NCBI GenBank assembly: GCA_002413385.1
Contig: DHWW01000142.1
Location: 20,130 to 28,748 of the forward strand
Direction: 5' to 3'
DNA length: 8,619 nt
Source of the DNA: Granulicella sp. UBA5172
GTDB taxonomy: Bacteria; Acidobacteriota; Terriglobia; Terriglobales; Acidobacteriaceae
In this document: piece after piece, positions 6,606 through 8,619 of the stretch
Layout: every line of letters starts with the position of its first letter
How positions within the stretch are numbered: position 1 is the first letter of the stretch
Position numbers and translations under genes: made by a program
Notes under the pieces: generated by a model
Told to the model about the DNA's origin: nothing
Seen by the model: only the letters and a program-made list of their open reading frames with translations
Database searches by the model: none

Positions 6606-8619
6606 TTAGTCGACGTTCGCTGGTTTGTGGAGATGAGCAGCAGACTTCTCCATCTGTCTACGGATCTGGTCGGCGTCGTCCATATCGCGGAGTTCCGCTG
6701 CTTCTCGTCTGGTCTTGGGCTTGGCGAATTTTGCCTTGGCTGGGTCGAAGATTCGCGCATCGGATGGGCGAACGGTAAACGCGGCTGTGTGGAGTTGGGT
6801 ATCGAAGATGCCCTTGATCTCACCGGCGAGTGCGTCCTCCAGATTCATAGGGCCCAGGCCGAGGAGTTCATCGATGGTGCGGGTCGTGGACCCCATGCTG
6901 GTGTGATCGTGCGAGACGGCACCGGGCTTTACCCAGGGGCTGGCGATGAGGAGGATACTGCGGTGCGCATCCACGTGATCCACGCCGCCCTGTGCATCGT
7001 CCTCAGTGACGAATAGGGCTGAGTCTTTCCAGATGGGCGTTCCGGATAAGAACGCGACGATTCGGCCGAGTGCGAGGTCGTTATCGGCGACATAGGAGGC
7101 GCGGAAAGGGTAGCCGTCCGCAGGGCGAGCTGCCATCGTGTGGTCGTTGGGCAGACGGATGACGATGAGTGCGGGCACCTTGTTGTTGGCAAGTTTCAGA
7201 CGGAAGTTTCGCTCAAACTCCGTGGCGCGGAATTGGTCTGGAATGCCGAGGTTGAAGGTTGGGAAATGGCGATCGCTAGCCTCATAAACAGGCTTGGGCA
7301 GAGGTGCGTTGAGGAAGAGTCGTTGACCCTCCGGTGCTGCACCGTCCAATTCGTCGTTGCCCTCAACTTCCAAACCTTCACCGTAGTTGAAGATGCCCTT
7401 GCCGTTGTAGGCAATGTGTTCCCAAAGGGCACCGAACTGAGGCTCGTCTTCGGGCATGGGCGCATCGGCTCCGCCAAAGGGGGCACGACGGCCTGGCGCA
7501 GCGGAGAGTACGTTGCCGAGCCGCCGGCCACCGTAGTTGGAGCTCCAGGCTGTATTGAAGAAGGGTGTTGGGTTGATGCCAACTACCCAACGATGGCCGT
7601 CGGCAGACACATCGCTGTCCACGAAGTAATCATCACTCATGGCAAACTGGCTGACGAGTGCATGGAGATTGGGTGTCACTTTCAAATGCGTAAACCGGCG
7701 ATCTTCCTCGGCCCAGCCGTCCATGCCATAGCGAGCGAGTGAGGGATCGCCGTTTGCTCCGGCGACATCACCCAGGACTTCGTCATAGGTGCGGTTTTCG
7801 CGAATGATCAGGAAACAATGCTTCAGATGGGGCAACGGATCGCGGGTGGCTATAGCGGCGGTGTTGGCGGCGATTACAGATTCTGTCAGTGTCGCCGGTG
7901 CGGGCATATCCGCGAGGGTGATGGCACTGATGCTCCCGTACTCGAGCGAACCGACGTAGCTGGGCGCATGGGGATTGTGCGCAGAGCCGCCGTTTGGACC
8001 GGTACCTTTGCCCTTGGTGTTGACGACGTAGAGTATGCGGCCGTCGGGCGAGAGTGCGACCGCTGATGGATTCCAGCCAACGGGAATGTGACCAATCACA
8101 GAGAGGTCGGCTGTATTGAGCACGGCGACGGCGTTGATACCGGATTCGGCTACATAGATTCGGCCATCATTCACTGCAAGCCCGCTTGGCATCACTCCGC
8201 GTAGTGGACGACTCTGCGCATCTTCGTATTGGCGTCCGATGAAGGGCGTGAGTGGGGCCTGCGCCAGGACTCGTGTTCCGTCGGTGCTCACTTTGACAAC
8301 CGCATCCTCGTGCGCCAAGGTAACGTAGACACCGTCGGCGTCGGCTACAACGCCGGTGGGTGCTGCTCCTCCCACGGTCTGGTTGGGGACTTCAGAAATG
8401 CGCGTGCCAAGCCTCAGTTTTGCGGTAATCACGGGATGAACACGATCGCCTACATTGTAGGTCCACAGCGAACTGCCGCGAACGCTGTTCTCATCGCCGA
8501 GGCCCGGCACCTTTTTCCCTTCGGCGACAGTCCCTTGGCGCGAGGCTTCGGACGGGTAACCAAAGGGCGGGAAACGCAAACCTGCGGCTAGCTTCTGGTC
8601 GTTGGTGGATAAAGCCTTT
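6606..8619 (-). CDS. YncE-like beta-propeller/phosphoesterase fusion protein (5' end outside window)
   Basis: C-terminal 670 codons of a secreted or periplasmic protein that joins a YncE-type beta-propeller to a phosphoesterase of the phospholipase C/acid phosphatase (AcpA-like, PF04185-type) group. Counting residues from the in-frame TTG at 8579 as 1, propeller-type repeats occur at 74-98, 131-155 and 171-190, each a PxGxAV-like start followed by a YV strand and the last including LSPDGRILYVVN. The hydrolase domain starts near 250 with KHCFLIIRENRTYDEVLGD, matching the ENRxxD metal-site signature. SDVSADGH (322-329), PNDH (477-480), TEDDAQGG (525-532) with the paired Asp, and SHDHTS (556-561) fit the other active-site positions of the family. 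The C-terminus (625-657) is a charged helix. The frame has no stop from 8579 to 8619, so TTG 8579 is an internal Leu codon, and the signal peptide and first blades lie outside the window. The family's substrates are phosphomono- or diesters; the exact one is unknown. Confidence 0.92.
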   Translation of the reverse strand, partial: KALSTNDQKLAAGLRFPPFGYPSEASRQGTVAEGKKVPGLGDENSVRGSSLWTYNVGDRVHPVITAKLRLGTRISEVPNQTVGGAAPTGVVADADGVYVTLAHEDAVVKVSTDGTRVLAQAPLTPFIGRQYEDAQSRPLRGVMPSGLAVNDGRIYVAESGINAVAVLNTADLSVIGHIPVGWNPSAVALSPDGRILYVVNTKGKGTGPNGGSAHNPHAPSYVGSLEYGSISAITLADMPAPATLTESVIAANTAAIATRDPLPHLKHCFLIIRENRTYDEVLGDVAGANGDPSLARYGMDGWAEEDRRFTHLKVTPNLHALVSQFAMSDDYFVDSDVSADGHRWVVGINPTPFFNTAWSSNYGGRRLGNVLSAAPGRRAPFGGADAPMPEDEPQFGALWEHIAYNGKGIFNYGEGLEVEGNDELDGAAPEGQRLFLNAPLPKPVYEASDRHFPTFNLGIPDQFRATEFERNFRLKLANNKVPALIVIRLPNDHTMAARPADGYPFRASYVADNDLALGRIVAFLSGTPIWKDSALFVTEDDAQGGVDHVDAHRSILLIASPWVKPGAVSHDHTSMGSTTRTIDELLGLGPMNLEDALAGEIKGIFDTQLHTAAFTVRPSDARIFDPAKAKFAKPKTRREAAELRDMDDADQIRRQMEKSAAHLHKPANVD

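Noticed and set aside
7140..7742. 200-codon open frame on the plus strand
   Set aside because: It is antisense to the phosphoesterase catalytic domain, with no recognisable protein features of its own.
1..8619. Mobile element, CRISPR array, tRNA/rRNA or defence system
   Set aside because: No transposase or integrase motifs, no terminal inverted repeats, no regularly spaced repeats and no tRNA-like cloverleaf were seen; all coding space is taken by four ordinary chromosomal gene families.

Overview
The window looks like an ordinary chromosomal stretch from a GC-rich Gram-negative bacterium, most likely an Acidobacteriota of the Terriglobia type (Granulicella/Edaphobacter/Terriglobus-like). 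That placement is inferred from gene content: a very large Oar-like TonB-dependent receptor with an N-terminal carboxypeptidase-regulatory-like domain, a propeller-plus-phosphoesterase protein, and a long Rel protein. No rRNA or other decisive marker is present.

All four genes lie on the minus strand. In order of transcription (right to left) they are: (1) 8619-6606, the C-terminal part of a YncE-type beta-propeller/alkaline-phosphatase-like phosphoesterase, whose 5' end lies beyond the right edge; (2) 6310-2765, a complete Oar-like TonB-dependent outer-membrane receptor of 1181 residues with a strong Shine-Dalgarno sequence; (3) 2562-1372, a complete exported alpha/beta hydrolase of 396 residues; (4) 1283-1, the N-terminal 427 residues of a bifunctional (p)ppGpp synthetase/hydrolase (Rel), whose 3' end lies beyond the left edge. 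The plus strand has many open frames, including 387-1178 and 7140-7742, but all lie opposite the real genes and are shadows.

The three intergenic gaps carry regulatory signals. The 295-base gap before the receptor is AT-richer than the genes and holds a 14-bp perfect palindrome inside a promoter-like arrangement. The gap after the receptor contains a clear intrinsic terminator. The short gap before rel contains a perfect TATAAT box so close to the ATG that the rel transcript may be leaderless.

Functionally, the phosphoesterase, receptor and hydrolase all look exported or surface-located and could contribute to breakdown and uptake of external organic matter. That link is inferred from position only, and the terminator separates the hydrolase from the receptor. 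Rel is a housekeeping stress regulator that happens to follow them. I see no mobile element, CRISPR array, tRNA or rRNA, and no convincing new multi-gene system. The points most worth a second look are the rel leader, the palindrome before the receptor, and the His-Cys arrangement in the hydrolase.
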